Of a DNA stretch of 64,000 nucleotides, positions 34,415 to 47,315 are shown in pieces (position 1 is the first letter of the stretch; each line of letters begins with the position of its first letter). The notes beneath the pieces were generated by a model. The model did not search any database and had not been told where the DNA came from. It worked only from the letters and a program-made list of their open reading frames with translations. The position numbers were made by a program, and so were the translations under genes. Source of the stretch: Thalassia testudinum (taxonomy: Eukaryota > Streptophyta > Magnoliopsida > Alismatales > Hydrocharitaceae); contig JAZHRO010000024.1 in assembly GCA_037157565.1 (NCBI GenBank), positions 14,886,501-14,950,500 on the forward strand, given 5' to 3'.

Positions 34415-35658
34415 CTTATAAATACGAGACACCAAGCCAATTAATTAGAGACCAACTCTAATTCTCAAACAAACTAGCCTTGACTTACTAAACTCACAAG
34501 TTGGCTTAGGGTTCGTGGATCGAACATCTAGGACCCTTAATCGAAGCTTACTAGCTTAGGTTACACTAGCCCACATGTTCTAGTCCTCAATTTAGGCCAT
34601 GGTCATCGCCAATAACTAGTTTGTACTTTGTGCATTGCATGGTGTACTTTGTTTCTAAGATTTGTAACTCTTAAGAACATGTTCATTTTAACTATGAAAA
34701 TATGAATAGAATTAAGAAAAAATATTTTTAAATTTAATGGTTAACCTTCTTTGTGTTTTTGTTTTTTTGCAAGGTTAAAATCTTCGTTGATGGAAACAAA
34801 GCGGAGTACATCATAGCATTGCACTCTCAACGAGGAAACCTCATCTCCCCAAAATAGGGGGTAACACTCACTCAAAGGTGAAACAAAACACATTAAAGAT
34901 GCCACAACTCAACTTGCTATTGTTTTCCACGCAATAGATAACGAATCACGTTATCAAGCGACGTCGAAGATTTTGTGTGAGACAAGCAAAATCAGTAAGG
35001 ATAGACTGGTCAAAGGCTTGATTGTATTACGCACGATCACAAGTGTAGCACATCCATACAAGAACAAACAAGAGAAAAAAAAGAAGAAAGACCTAACTTT
35101 ACACGTAGCACAAAGCACAACCACAAGAACAACAGAGCACTACCATCACCCTCAACCTCGCAAGCCATCGCAGCAGTCACCGATCAAGGGTGCTGGCCTG
35201 GAGATCCCACGCAACTACACGCCCGACAACGAAGAGATAACGCACTACTGGACGACGAGCCAGAGCTATGCAGTCGGTCCACGGGCCAACCGTTCGACAA
35301 CAGTAATCGACGACACCCGCAACAATGCCACCAACAACCAAGATGAACAGTGGCCACACTCCCCCCACACGGGCACAGCGAGCGCAGCGACCCTCGATCC
35401 CGTGACAACGACACTGGTGAAGGGGAAGACTGGCTGCCGCCGACGCAACGAGAAACGGGAGCACGATAGGCTCCGCATGTTGAGTTGCAACTTTGCTTGG
35501 AATAGAAGAAGGTTAGGGGAGGAAAAGGGGAGGTCCGGCATAGGTAGGGGTTGGAGGGTTCCGTTCAGCCAACATCGACCAACCGAAGCCCCAAGATATG
35601 GGTCTTCTTATTTTCACAGGACGGTGTCGGGTGGTGAGGAAAGGTTCAAGGGTCTTCT
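34415..35658. repeat. Dispersed repeat R1, copy 2 (1244 bp)
   Basis: Second copy of R1, with the same length as copy 1 despite small indels. It begins precisely where the copia gag is cut and ends 'gggtcttct' like copy 1, after which the flanks differ. The 251-codon + strand frame (34973-35728) runs past the repeat edge and is broken in copy 1, so I do not accept it as a gene. No flanking target duplication is evident. Confidence 0.75.
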
Positions 35659-37799
35659 CAAAGTTAACTGGGCAAGGCAGTTGGCACTTGTTTTTTTCTT
35701 TGTAAATGTATATATGATATTATTGTAACAAATTGTAGTGCCCGAAAGTAAAAGTCAAGATCTAGTGGACTGACATAATTCAATTGATTTTTAGACATGA
35801 TTGAAATTTGCACATCAAAATAAGACAAAGAATGTCGACCGATTTGAAAGAAAAAAAAAAAAAAAAACACATATTAGTAGCAAAAAAAAGCACAACATCG
35901 AAAGCTAGCATAATATGTTGATTGATTTGGAAACGAACACTTTTGATGGGAACACCACACCAGTTAATAGATCGGTTATATTATAACGATTCTTGCTGCC
36001 TTTTACTCAATACCATAGCCCAACGTGCATACATCAAAATACATTATAATGAATTTGCAAAATTAAAATACTGATTGTACTGATGCGGGGTGCCATTATT
36101 GGACATCTTTGGTAGAATACACAATATTTCTGAGAATACAAACTTAGTCGCGTCACTTCAGCATGTGCTCCAGTCTTCACATGCCACATGTCCCATTCAA
36201 GGTCAATTTTCTCGCTTCTTGAGTCGAATTAGCTTGGTGGATGAAGGTTTGTCATGGCTAGATTGCTTTGCCTTGTATCACTCTGCATAATCATCTCAAA
36301 ATTGCTCTCTTGAGAACTAGATCTTAGTTAAATATGTGGATTAACTAGAATTTTCACAAGAATTTGAATCATAAAGAGTTATAAGACTAGCGATATGATG
36401 GACCATTTATGGGAAAGGTAAAAAGAAAAGCCAATGCCACGAAGAGATTAGAATAGTGGTGGCATCTCCCATTAACATCGAAGAGATTATAGAATCAAAT
36501 CCTATTTACCTTTTGCAGAAAAAAGAAATAAAAAAAAAATGAATCCCTCCCTGGAACAAGTCCATTCCTCTCCCTATCGTCATGGTAAATAGGTGAAATT
36601 AATTGGACAAGTGGCCTATGTGTTGCAATTGGAAGTGCTACTTAGTAAGAGTTTCTAGCTGAACCTTTTCCTTAACCAATCAATGGTAATGATTAGTGGT
36701 GTAATTAGTTCCACAACAATGACATCATGGTACCTTTCAAGGTCGAGATAAGATCAGTTGACGACCCTGAGGAGTTTGCATGTTTGTTGGCAAAGAGGGC
36801 CCAATGGGCCGAACAAGAGGCCATTGGAGGATGGACGAGGATAGGGATAGCATTCTAATTCTTGGCCCTTTCTACTTGTCCGCACGCTTCGATTGTGACC
36901 AACACGGAATTTGTTAGTGGGATGTGACGGATTTGAGATTGACATGGTCAAAACAATAATACGGGAGAAATAAGTGAGAATATCTTATGATAATTCCCTT
37001 TTCCATGTTTTCTTGCCATTAATATGAGGTTTATCTATTATATTGTGCCATCTTTTCGGGTCAAAAAAAAGATTTTATTGGCTAGAAATGAGTCCATGAA
37101 CAGTGTTTGGCGAAGCTATCAATTTGCATTGTCATTTCCTACAAAGTAAGTATATGCCCCAGACCCCTCACTCTCCTCTTGTGCTTTACTCCCACAGCCT
37201 CCATCCTAGCCATCCTCCCTTGTCTGGTCACCCTATTACCACACCTGAATCCATGATCTACAAAAAATTCTCCTAGATCTTACTTCCCTATTCCCTTACT
37301 TGTAACTACTTGAGGCAAGACCCAAATTTAATTGAGAAAATTTTGACATGATAATTTCACAAGTATCGGTTACATGGATCCAAATCATTTAAAAATACTT
37401 AAACTTAAATTATCGATTAGTAATTCTTAATTCTTATAATTCCCTATTTATTTTAATGAACTTTCATTGTAAGATTATTTTAGAGGATGAGACAACCTTC
37501 CCAATTTAAAATCCTTGCATTTTCACTTGGATCAATATGTTAGTTGAGTAAGGAATCATATAAAACTCCAAATATGGCTCCTAATATCACTCTCATGATG
37601 CAACACTTAGCTTTATATTGCACTTTGGTTCCTCAACTTGCAACCCATGTAGAAGTGACTGCAACCATGGAACTCTAGCTGTTGCATTTGCTATTACATG
37701 ATGCTCAACCTTAGTGCTAGACCTTGCAGCAATCTCCTATTTTTTACCGATCAAAGTAGTAATGTCAAATCCAAAGAAAATAACATACCTTGTGGTTAA
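35659..37799. other. Unassigned spacer
   Basis: AT-rich DNA with an A-run (about 35850-35868). No gene or repeat recognised. The last few hundred bases may be the untranslated end of the copia relic that follows. Confidence 0.4.
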
Positions 37800-39600
37800 C
37801 CTCCAACCATCTAAGCACCTAGCACAATCATGCCTACCAGCTTCAAGAGAATTGAATGCTTGAAGTAGGACAAGCCATGATATATGGTTTCTTCCAAGTA
37901 TTCCAACACATGCCTACAAGCTTCAAGATGCTTAACAATGGGTTCGTGCATCATTGGAGATGGCCTATTAACAGCACACCGAGTATCATGCTTCGTAGAA
38001 AGAGATACATTAATTGACCAATGAGCTGGCAACATAACTTAGTGTCTCCGGAGAAGAAGGATCATTGAGTGATAAAATGTCACTAGTAAAAAGTGTTTCT
38101 TTTGACTAGCTTAGCACCATCCATGTTGTACTAAATAGAATTTCAGCTATATGATCTTGCTTTGAAATGTGAACCCCCTTCGTATTACATGCAATTTTAA
38201 TCTCCAAGAAAACAAATTTGGAAAATGTTGTTGTAATTCAATAAGGAAGGTATCCATATATAACTGCTTGAGTAGACCTAACCGTGATAATATCATCAAT
38301 GTAGACCAAAAAGAAAAGATAGATACCATCCCAACAATATGGGAATGAGGATGTATATTTCTTGGATCAAATGAAGCGCCTCTCTAATAAAAAGATACTT
38401 AGCCTTTTAAATCAAGTCCTAAGTGTTTGTTAACCTTCAAAAAATTATAAAAAAAAAAGGTCTTGGGTGTTTGTTTGAACCCATAAATGATTTTCTTTAA
38501 GGAGCACACACGTTTAAGAAAATCTATGGACACGTCATATGTTCCTCTTCTTCTAGGGTTTCCTTGAGGAATATATTATGCATATTGAGTAGTTTCATGC
38601 ACAAATTCTTAGCAATGGGAAGTGTAAGAATTAAGCATATCTTAGCTGGCTTGTATACAAGGTGTCACAATCATTTATCCTCTCTATTTAATGAAATCCC
38701 TTTCTTTCTAATCAAGCTCTATGGTGGGCAATCGTCCCATTGGATTTCCTTTCAATTCTATATGGTCATCTATTGCCCAACACATTCATATCGAGTCTTC
38801 TGGGAACTAGAACCCAAATGTGGTTCTCAAGCAATATAATGATTTCTTTATGCATAACATCTTGCCATACATGAGATTTGGAGGCATTGGTATAATAAGT
38901 AGGTTCAATTTCAACATAATCAAGTGAAAAATCTCAAGAATATGGTAAATAGATGCCAAATAAATCTTTTCCTTCATAATGTTAGGAATGGACCTAGTCA
39001 CCATTAAATAAACTCAATTAGTGGTAAGCAACGTTAGAGGCGATTGAGTTGATGAAGAATTTGATCAATTTGGAGATTGCTCTAGTAATGGATTGACATG
39101 TGTCTAGTTGAACTAGTGACTTAATGACAAGATAAACTAGCTAGAGAGAAACAAACAGTTGTAGAAGCACCCAAAGATGTGTAATGAATGGGATACACTA
39201 TAAAGTTAGTTAGAGCAATGATAAAGGATCTAGCAGCAACATTATTGAGCTATCTAAAGTAGGGCTAGTTTGATGCAATAATTTATTTCAAAAGGGGAAA
39301 ATTGCCGCATCAAAGTAAACATGTCTAGCAATAATGAATTTGCTAGTACTAGGGGTTATAGCTTCTATGAGTCTCATGATTAGAGATCTATTATAGAAAT
39401 GTACCTAATGGAATGAGGTCGTAATCTATCAAAGTTATAACTAGGTCTGAAGGTGGATAACAAGTATATTCAAATATTTTGAGAAAGTAATCATCATCTC
39501 GAGAGGCCTTATATGATAGATGATAAGGGTATTGATTATCCATTGCAAATGATGTCATTCTATTGATAAGACATACAATTATATGAAAAGCCAAGCACCG
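37800..39600 (-). pseudogene. pol: Decayed copia pol: integrase C-terminus and reverse transcriptase
   Basis: Minus-strand fragments in shifting frames match Ty1/copia Pol. From 39594: integrase C-terminal region (IIVCLINRMTSFAMDNQYPY, FLKIFEYTCYPPSDL, as in 'LINRLP..SPY' and 'LKVFGC.CYP'). From about 38910: start of RT (TNASKSHVWQDVMHKEI, ENHIWVLVPR). Near 38300: the catalytic region LFFLVYIDDIITV with the YIDD box. From 38035: RCAVNRPSPMMHEPIVKHLE, RHVLEYLEETIYHG, the late RT/RNase H connection. Many stops and frameshifts. The lineage is not certain; no LTRs were found, so it is an old remnant. Confidence 0.85.
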
Positions 39601-41599
39601 AAATTAAAGAGATATACTAGAATAAGTAGCAATAACGTTTCATACCTCATTTAAGAACTTATTGCAAACTTATCATAAATATGGAAAATTACAAGTAAAT
39701 CTAAGGACACTCTACACACAATACCAAATAGCATAATTTTAAGGCTATATGTAACTTGCCAATTAACTCCTATTTTGCACCCCTTTGATCAAGTTGATGT
39801 GGATGGATGGGTCCATTAGTTGGATTGATTGCATGTGTGAAGAAAGAAGGTGTTCTAAAGGGAAGTTTATCAAAAATGAGGTTGCCCCCACACCCAATTC
39901 GTTGTTGTATGCTAAAAAGGAATAATTGGAAGATGACGTCAATATATGTTGTGTAAATGATAATATTGTCTATCTTTTTATATTTTCTTTTACATATCTT
40001 TTATGACAAGTTAGACCATGTGGGGGAAGAACAAATAATTTGTGACCTCATTAGATCTCAATCATGTAACCTTTTGGAGCTCTTGACTTATCGTGGAGAT
40101 TTCACATGCGAGAATACATGTGTGTTTCTGTGTCTGTTGGGAAGTTGTGGAATGGAAGGTCCTCTTGGATGGTGGAATGATTAGTGTTGGTTCGAATGGA
40201 TTAGTCATAGCCTCAACTAACTCATGATGGTTTCTTTTGACAGTGATATCTTCTCCAAATATATATATAATTCAAGGATATCCCAAGTTTGATTAATTAG
40301 AGAGAGAACGGCCAAATTAAATCAAGTTGTTCACCATATGTATAATCTTGCCAATACATTAACATGGTAGGATTGTATTCTTATGCATACATGCATTCCT
40401 AATTTAGTGAATTGATTGTGTGGATGATGATCAAGTGTGACCAAAACCTATCACATAACATAATAGTTATATCCACATTGATCTATACCTTTTGCTCCTT
40501 ATTGCATTATCACATACTTATTAGTTCCTATCATGCATAAAGGGAGCTCAACTCAAATGTGCCTGAGCCCATTAACAAGGATCTTCACACCACCATGTTG
40601 GAATTCCGTTCTCATTTCGCCAAGTAGAAATTGATTGCATGTTTTTTGCCTACAAAGACTCTATGACATGTGTCTTTCACACTCTTTCTGGTCCTAATCT
40701 CATGCCCCAGTGTTATCTATAGTCAAGTTTGATTTTTGTTTTCTAAGAAGATACATTCCATTAAAGAGGAAGACTCAATTACATCAAGACAGAGCCCCAC
40801 TAAGGGGAGAGGAGGGGGAGATGAAAAATCGAATGCCCTCCCAAGGAGGGGACAGAAACTCAACTCCTAAAGGGAGGAGGACTCTAAAATAGAAGAAGAA
40901 ATAGAAAAGCAACAAACAAAAAAGCAAGCATCTACTGTAATTGGAATCTAGCAACATTCTTCTAGACCAGGAAGAAGAAATAGGTCCATACTCGTAGCAA
41001 GCGACTGTGTCATCAAACATAAAACCTAATGATCATCATGATCTATGCAAACGAAAATCGATAAAATATCAAAGATCAAAACAAATCAGATAAATTCACA
41101 ATTGCATAAAGTCGAAAGTCCCTCATGATCCTCAACATCTACCAAAATGACAACCACAACTCTGAAGTGGATCTTGAACACCAACTCAACATTGAAACAA
41201 AATCAAGGTGAGATGACTCAAGTTTGATTTGAAGGTTGAAAAGTATTTGCCAAAACAATTAATGTGGTGTGTATTGCACGATTGATTCATAATATATTGA
41301 TATGCCTTTAGGTGGGGACTATGGTATTAATCTTGTCTTAATATTAACCTGTCGGGTTCGAGACCCACACCTTAGGGGGCAGGGTCCTATGTATACTGCC
41401 ATGCAAATACGGGTGAAGTTCATTTGGTTACAGATTTTGAAATGAAATAATTTTATTTTAGAGGTGAAATTATTTAACTTCTCCGTTTTATCTTTGATAA
41501 TTACATGATATGATTTTATTTTTCAATCCAATATGTATTTCAATTCTGGTGTATCATTCAAATATAAAAATTATTTAATTTCTCCACATATTCCACGAA
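39601..41599. other. Unassigned spacer, with a possible LINE-like 3' tail near 40730-40900
   Basis: No gene is recognised. The segment 'ttttctaagaagatacattccattaaagag' and the following 150 bp, read on the minus strand, look like the end of a LINE or a gene 3' UTR ('taatggaatgtatcttcttag'), but there is no clean poly(A) tail. The rest is featureless AT-rich DNA. Confidence 0.35.
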
Positions 41600-42075
41600 T
41601 TTATAATTTCCTATACAATTTTTGGTTTTTACTCCCTCCATGTGAAAGTGAAAAGTTTTCGTTTTCCAATGTACATCTTTCAACTAGAGGCAAATTTACG
41701 TTATTTGTTAAAATTACAATAATGTCCTTGAATGTTTTTAAGTATTCCCTTATCTTGTGTAAACTTTAATAAGAAATGAGTGCCATTATTAATCACGTAA
41801 CTTGTCGATGCGGCAGCAGGAAGAGGGGAAGGAGATGGAAGACGATGTTTGTTGTTTTCTCAAAAGGATATAAACGACATTTCATTGCAAGGGAGGATCC
41901 CAACGTAAGAGACGTACCTAAGAGTAAAAGGGAAAAGACAGACAATTCTCAACTACGAACGAACAAATGTATCACGTAGGAATGGGGAACTTAAAATATA
42001 AAAAATAAGATAAAAAATAAAAAAAAAAGAAAGCTCTTACATCGAAAATTAGACGATATACTGAAGGAGGTCGAT
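41600..42075. repeat. Dispersed repeat R2, copy 2
   Basis: Same orientation as 30949-31428 and about 90% identical over the best part (about 41600-41930), more diverged after that. This copy is not joined to R1, which shows that R1 and R2 are separate units that meet only at 30948/30949. Confidence 0.7.
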
Positions 42076-42287
42076 TTCATACTTGTAGAATGGTAAAATA
42101 CAAGTGAGATGAAGATCTCAAATAATACACTAATGAATTAACTAAACGAGTCTAAACTTGACATACATCGAGAGAACTCGATCATGATGTACATAATATA
42201 TATAAAAGGCTTTCAATGGCCAAATAAGTCCTCACACCCTTGAGGGAAATACATATCCATGGGTTGCATCTTTTTGGAAAATTACAC

Positions 42288-42608
42288 TTAATAAAAAAAA
42301 CATGGTAAAAATTGGTAAAAACAAAAAGGAGAGAAATTAGATAACAATGACTCGAAATTTCCTGGTGGGATATGCTGTTTCACTTGCATAGGATATTTGC
42401 CGTTGACAAGTTTGAATGCATGAATTACTCGCTTTTCTTTGACATTAATGTTTATTCCTTTTCTTGGTAAAGAGTATACCATAAACGTCTCATAACTAGT
42501 TGTGCCCATGGGTTGGGTCCAACTCACATCCCAAACCGATTGGTGGAGGTTAGGTTGGGATCTTCCCAACCCAATAGAAAAATGAGTGAAGGTAAATTTA
42601 AGGTACAA
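42288..42608 (-). CDS. Unrecognised 106-codon ORF
   Basis: The middle (VYSLPRKGININVKEKRVIH, HAFKLVNGKYPMQVKQHIPP) reads like real protein rather than shadow sequence, but I do not recognise a family. The ends are hydrophobic or low complexity (SPFCFYQFLPCFFY) and AT-rich. It could be a fragment of an old gene, an exon remnant, or chance. No promoter, splice partner or repeat copy is visible nearby. Confidence 0.2.
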   Translation of the reverse strand: MYLKFTFTHFSIGLGRSQPNLHQSVWDVSWTQPMGTTSYETFMVYSLPRKGININVKEKRVIHAFKLVNGKYPMQVKQHIPPGNFESLLSNFSPFCFYQFLPCFFY

Positions 42609-43096
42609 TCAAGCTGACCTAATCTGATACATCCAGATCATATATATATTTATAATGTATATATATTAATATTTATTTATTTTAAAAAATATCATAATCA
42701 TGGTTAGAAATAAAATAAGATTGAATTGAATATTTCTCTCTCTCTCTCTCGCTCACATTATTTTTTTTCTCTTAAAATAAAAATCACTTCCCTTCAATCC
42801 CTCTCCCTCTACACCCTACCTTCTAGACTGCATCACCTTTGCCACCACAGTCTTGTCTGCTCCTCGCTATTGCCGCTCATCGCTTTGGACGCCTCTCCTT
42901 GCAAAATACTCTTCCCCCCTAGAAACCCCCTTCCTCCCCTCACCAAAACCCCTACCACCCTACTCCACCACCCCTCAACGACCCCTCGCCACCCTACTCT
43001 GCCCCTCCCCCGATGCTATACCACCCCCTCCTCAACCCACTCGCTACCTTGCTCCACACCTCTCCCAACCCAACCCCCGACGTTTTCCCTGACCCC
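42609..43096. other. Spacer with a C-rich low-complexity tract
   Basis: It contains a (CT)n stretch at about 42736-42750 and a pyrimidine-rich, C-heavy tract at 42780-43090 that opens Pro/Thr/Ser-rich frames. Nothing supports a gene. Confidence 0.4.
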
Positions 43097-43099
43097 TTA

Positions 43100-43429
43100 G
43101 GTTACGTTTGACATAGAGATAATGCTACATTAGGATGGAATAGGTGTAGCATAAATATATAAAATATTTATTTAAAGGGATTGTAATAACGGGTGATGTC
43201 GTTAATGATGGATGTATTAATTTTGTAAGAGATGAATGAAAATTAGTAGATTGTGATGAGATAATAATTATTATTTTTTTAACTTGAAAAATTAAAAAAA
43301 TTCTCTTATTTCTCTCTCTCCCGTACCCACCCCTTCATTTCCCCCTCACCTTATTCTCTCACTCTATCTCATCCACTATCCGTACGTTAACTCCAATTGC
43401 ACTTCTTTAACCCTATGACAAACGTTCCC
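43100..43429. mobile_element. Tourist-like (PIF/Harbinger) MITE with TTA target duplication
   Basis: The left end GGTTACGTTTGACATAG and right end (complement) GGGAACGTTTGTCATAG form 17-bp terminal inverted repeats with three mismatches. TTA flanks both ends (43097-43099 and 43430-43432), the 3-bp target site expected of PIF/Harbinger. The 330-bp interior is non-coding, with an AT-rich centre. Confidence 0.8.
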
Positions 43430-43432
43430 TTA

Positions 43433-45339
43433 CATTCCGTTGTTGTTAAAGACATATGTCTTTTATCTTTTCTTACTCCTTTTTTAAGTCACATATTTAT
43501 TTAAATTTTTTTTTTATAATTTTTACTTATTTTATTGAATTTGTTATATGATATGAGTTATTTATGAATTAAATTTTTTTTTTGTAATTAAATAGGAGGA
43601 GATAAACGTAAATTTTATCTGAGCAACCACTCGTTGAATTTGACAAATCTCTACCTATAAATTATGAGTTGAATTTGAGCTAAGTTCCAAGATAACTCAT
43701 GTGCACCTTGCTCGTAACTATTTGAAGGAAAGGAAAGATATATACTTGTATCTGAGTATTTAATAATTTATGCATTCTTACATATAATTTTTTTATGAGC
43801 AAAAGTTTCATTTGAGTAAGCATCCTTGCTATTCACCTGATATACTCAGGCATCTTTTTATCTTAACAATACATGATTACATCAGCCACGCACGCTTACT
43901 TTTCCTTGTGTGATCGTATTTCTAAAGCTAAACGGAACCATTACTACATAATTTAACGTGATTTTCGCAGAAAATCTTTTTCTAGGGAAAAGCAGGTTCG
44001 TGTACCAAACAATCTAAATCTTAATAACTTGATCTGAATCATATGGACCCTATGAAATGGATACGAACACAATACCGGATTGGAAAGGCACTGCTCTCCT
44101 TTCCGACAGGTCGTATAATGTTTTGGGCTCTAGTTGATTGTCTATAACAAATAAAACATAAATCGAAACTATACTTACGGTAAGTCATAAGATGTTATAT
44201 ATATCAGAGCATACGTATGATCCAGGTTGAACGGTGGATGCGGATATCGTGTCCCCTCTACAAAACTTAAAACCAGAACGGACATTAGTTGTGTACTTCA
44301 CATAACAATCCATGACCAGAATTTCTGAGGCCCATTTGCGGCCCACTAAAGTTCATCGACATGTAGAGTAATTTACATAGGAGTCTTCCATTTTATGCCT
44401 AGTTTCCAATTTAGTCCTTAAACACGGAAGAACTGTAATCAATTCATCCCCTAATTCGTGCAAATTTTTTATGCTCCCCTCAACATAGTAATATCACATG
44501 CAATATTTAGCTATAAATTGTAAAATCACGTTGGACATTTACTCGTAGATTAAAACATCACCGTAACCTTTATTTGTACACTTACACTAAATATTTCTTT
44601 TAAAAAAGAAGTCATCACTTTTTGTGAGAGAAGAACGACGGATTAAATAAAAGAAAGCTTTCCCCCAATCTGTCCCTCTCCTTTGTTTTCAAGAAACCTC
44701 TGAATCTCTCCATCCGTACGATCGACCGTGCCTCCCTCTTCCCTTCCCTCTCCTTCTTTCTTCTTCAAACGCAACAAAACCTCCCATGGAACCCATCACC
44801 AACACAATCAAATGATCACCACCTCCATCGATTTTGCCGCCAATTCCACCTTCGAAGTCGTTGTCACCTTTCCGCGTAATAACCAGGATTCTACCAATCG
44901 ATCAAACTTAGTTGATCCAATTCATTGAACACGAAGTAAAAATTAAATTTAGGATTAATGTTATCTGATACATAATTATAACATATAAATATAATTAAAT
45001 AGATCATTCATAACGTATTAAATAGTAAAATAAGATAAATGCTAATCAAAAGAATATAATGTTTACAAGTTTCACAAATCAAAATAAAGTAAATGAGTAA
45101 TCCACTACCTAAGAGTACAGTCATCAGAAATTAGTAAAGAAAATTAAATAACTATAAAAATAAAGACTCTTGATATCATAGATTGTTTGTTGATTCTAAG
45201 TTAGGTTCTATACTAATCACTCTAAATGTAGTCGCTCCCAATTACTTAAGTATACCTAAGTATAGAGTCTAAAAATGCATCGGTAAATATTGAGTAAAAT
45301 AATATAAATGTAGAATACAATAAAAAGAGCACAAGAGAT
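43433..45339. other. Unassigned spacer
   Basis: No gene or repeat is recognised in this ordinary AT-rich DNA. A pyrimidine-rich patch lies at about 44660-44790. Confidence 0.4.
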
Positions 45340-45910
45340 GGGTACTATTTAATTAATTCAATTATATCCAACATAATTGTCTCCTTCCCATAGAATAGTG
45401 TCACCATTATATGATTAAAGGAAGGTGGAAGTGAATTCAATAGAATTAATACTTTGTCTTCCTTTTTTGACAGATATCTTCCCCCTCTCAATCTTTTCCT
45501 CAAAAGTAACTACATCTATTACAATCTTGTTGAATTCGTCCAAGTGTGCTTTTAATCTAGTCTTCTCGATTATAGTCAGATTATATAGCATTTTCTTCAC
45601 TAATAACTTGTGTGTAAGAGATTTAGACATGTATCTACTCTCATACTTCTTCCAGTTATTGGCCAAATCATCTAACCCAATAACCTTTCAAAGGGTATTG
45701 TTCATGCTACTTGCAAGATCTCTCTTATTGTGACTCTTCATTCTTCAACTTGTTCAGCCTTTTCTCCTTTTGGATAGCTTTGGCAAGTCCTTGTGTGAGG
45801 ATATTCTTTACCCATTGTTGGCAAAAGGTGAAGTCGTTCTTCCCATTGAAAGGCTCTAAGATGATTGATGTGCCTTTCAAAATGAACTTCACCATCAAAT
45901 CCACGGATGT
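45340..45910 (-). pseudogene. gag: Copia gag fragment, minus strand
   Basis: From about 45905 on the minus strand: EPFNGKNDFTFCQQWVKNIL (Gag N-terminus, usually 'F.G.NFSLWQ..V'), then after a frameshift LANNWKKYESRYMSKSLTHK and LLVKKMLYNLTIIEKTRLKAHL with DEFNKIVIDV, and a last piece LPPSFNHIMVTLFYGKETI. These are hallmark motifs of Ty1/copia Gag (UBN2-type domain) in the Tork-like group. Two or more frameshifts and stops make it non-functional. It is cut off on its 5' side by the Tekay LTR that starts at 45924. Confidence 0.85.
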
Positions 45911-45923
45911 AGTTCTATCATAG

Positions 45924-47315
45924 TGCTACGACTTGGTTCCTGGATCCCTACAGGACCCGAGACTGGCTCGCCTCGATTAATCCCAAAACCTAGTCATCCA
46001 ACGAGAAATAACTAAAAGCACGAAATAATACCACATTCACACATGCATTATAACTAAGCAGAAGGAAAAACAAAACGGTAAAGGAAAATAGAGCAACGGT
46101 CTCAAAATAGTACATGCACCACAACAGCAACAGCGGAAAGAAAATAGAAAGTAACAGGAACAATAAAATCGACGTCCATTACTCACTACAACAAAAAAAA
46201 AAAATAAAAGGGCTGGAAAGAAATGACTACGGTCGGGCCCGGCTAGGCCTAACACCCTCTGTAGCTGGAAACTCAGGCTACTCAACTCCTGGTCTTGAAT
46301 ATGGTTATGAAAAGATAGAGTCAGCGTACGCTGAGTAGAGTGGTGTTTACATTATTTATGTGCAAGTAAGGTAAAATAAATAACCAGGTTTTATTCTTAT
46401 TTCTATTTATCTCATCTATATTTCTGGTTCATTTATTTCACAAAGGATCCAAGTATTTCTTGATCTTGCTTATTCCTCGTAGGAATGATCTTGATTGCAG
46501 TCTTTTCCGTGGAGTAATAGGTACACGTGGTGCTCTCTTAGCCGGGAGAGTCCCTTGCGGTAGTCCTACAGCCAGTCAACTACCTCAAGGTTACTGTCGC
46601 GACGTAGCGATGACTACGGCACACATGATAAGCGCACGGGTAGCTACCCCACACTAGCACGCGATCAGTCGTTTCCGCTAGCGGGTATGCCTAAGGTACG
46701 GCACGGAACAGTATAGGGCCTTGCCCTCTCAGAACAGGGGTCTCGCCCCTCAGAACCAAACAGGGGTCTCACTCCTCCACAGTCCGCGTACCCTCATCCG
46801 ACTACCCAGGTTTTCCCAGAGGACCTAAAAGTCGGTGTAGGTGGGCTAGTCCTAACCCCGGGTTCCGTGGGGCGGCTAACTCCCTCCCTACACTAGTAGC
46901 TCACCTCGATACTACATACACGAGGGCCAACAGGAGTCGGTGTAGAGTGACCAGTCCTACCCCAGGTCTCAACCCAAGGGGTGGCTGGCTCCCCCTCTAC
47001 ACTAAATGGGACGGTTGCTCTCCTTGGTATCGTGTACACAAGGGCCAGCTCACTTCCTGTCAAATACCAGATTCTTTTCATACACAAGAGTTCTACTCAT
47101 AATTCCCCGTAGGGTTCATGCTCATATTCATCTCATTTATCAATATTCAGATCTCATGGTTCATAACCCGTTCCTTATCCATATACGGGCAGGTCGTGTT
47201 TTTACAATTCAATTCTCAGTCATATACATGCAACTTGTGGTTTCAAAGTTCAATTTCTCATTCACATACAGGCAACTCGTATTTTAACATGCATCTCAAG
47301 TAAATAGAATAGCTT
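45924..47315 (-). mobile_element. Tekay-type LTR, minus strand, inner part
   Basis: On the minus strand the end '...aaccaagtcgtagca' at 45924 corresponds to the LTR end at 2983. The stretch 46640-47290 matches 1-600 in the same orientation. The LTR is broken at about 47316 by an old copia LTR fragment and resumes at about 48936. No good PBS follows the LTR end on the minus strand (only a weakly similar 'ctatgatagaac'), so this may be a solo LTR. Confidence 0.75.

Noticed and set aside
34973..35728. 251-codon + strand ORF
   Set aside because: It starts in R1 and runs past the repeat edge; in the other R1 copy the frame is broken, leaving 140 codons. Lys-rich and GC-driven runs explain its length.
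42726..43100. 124-codon + strand ORF
   Set aside because: Pro/Thr/Ser/Leu low-complexity translation of a C-rich tract ending at the edge of a MITE.
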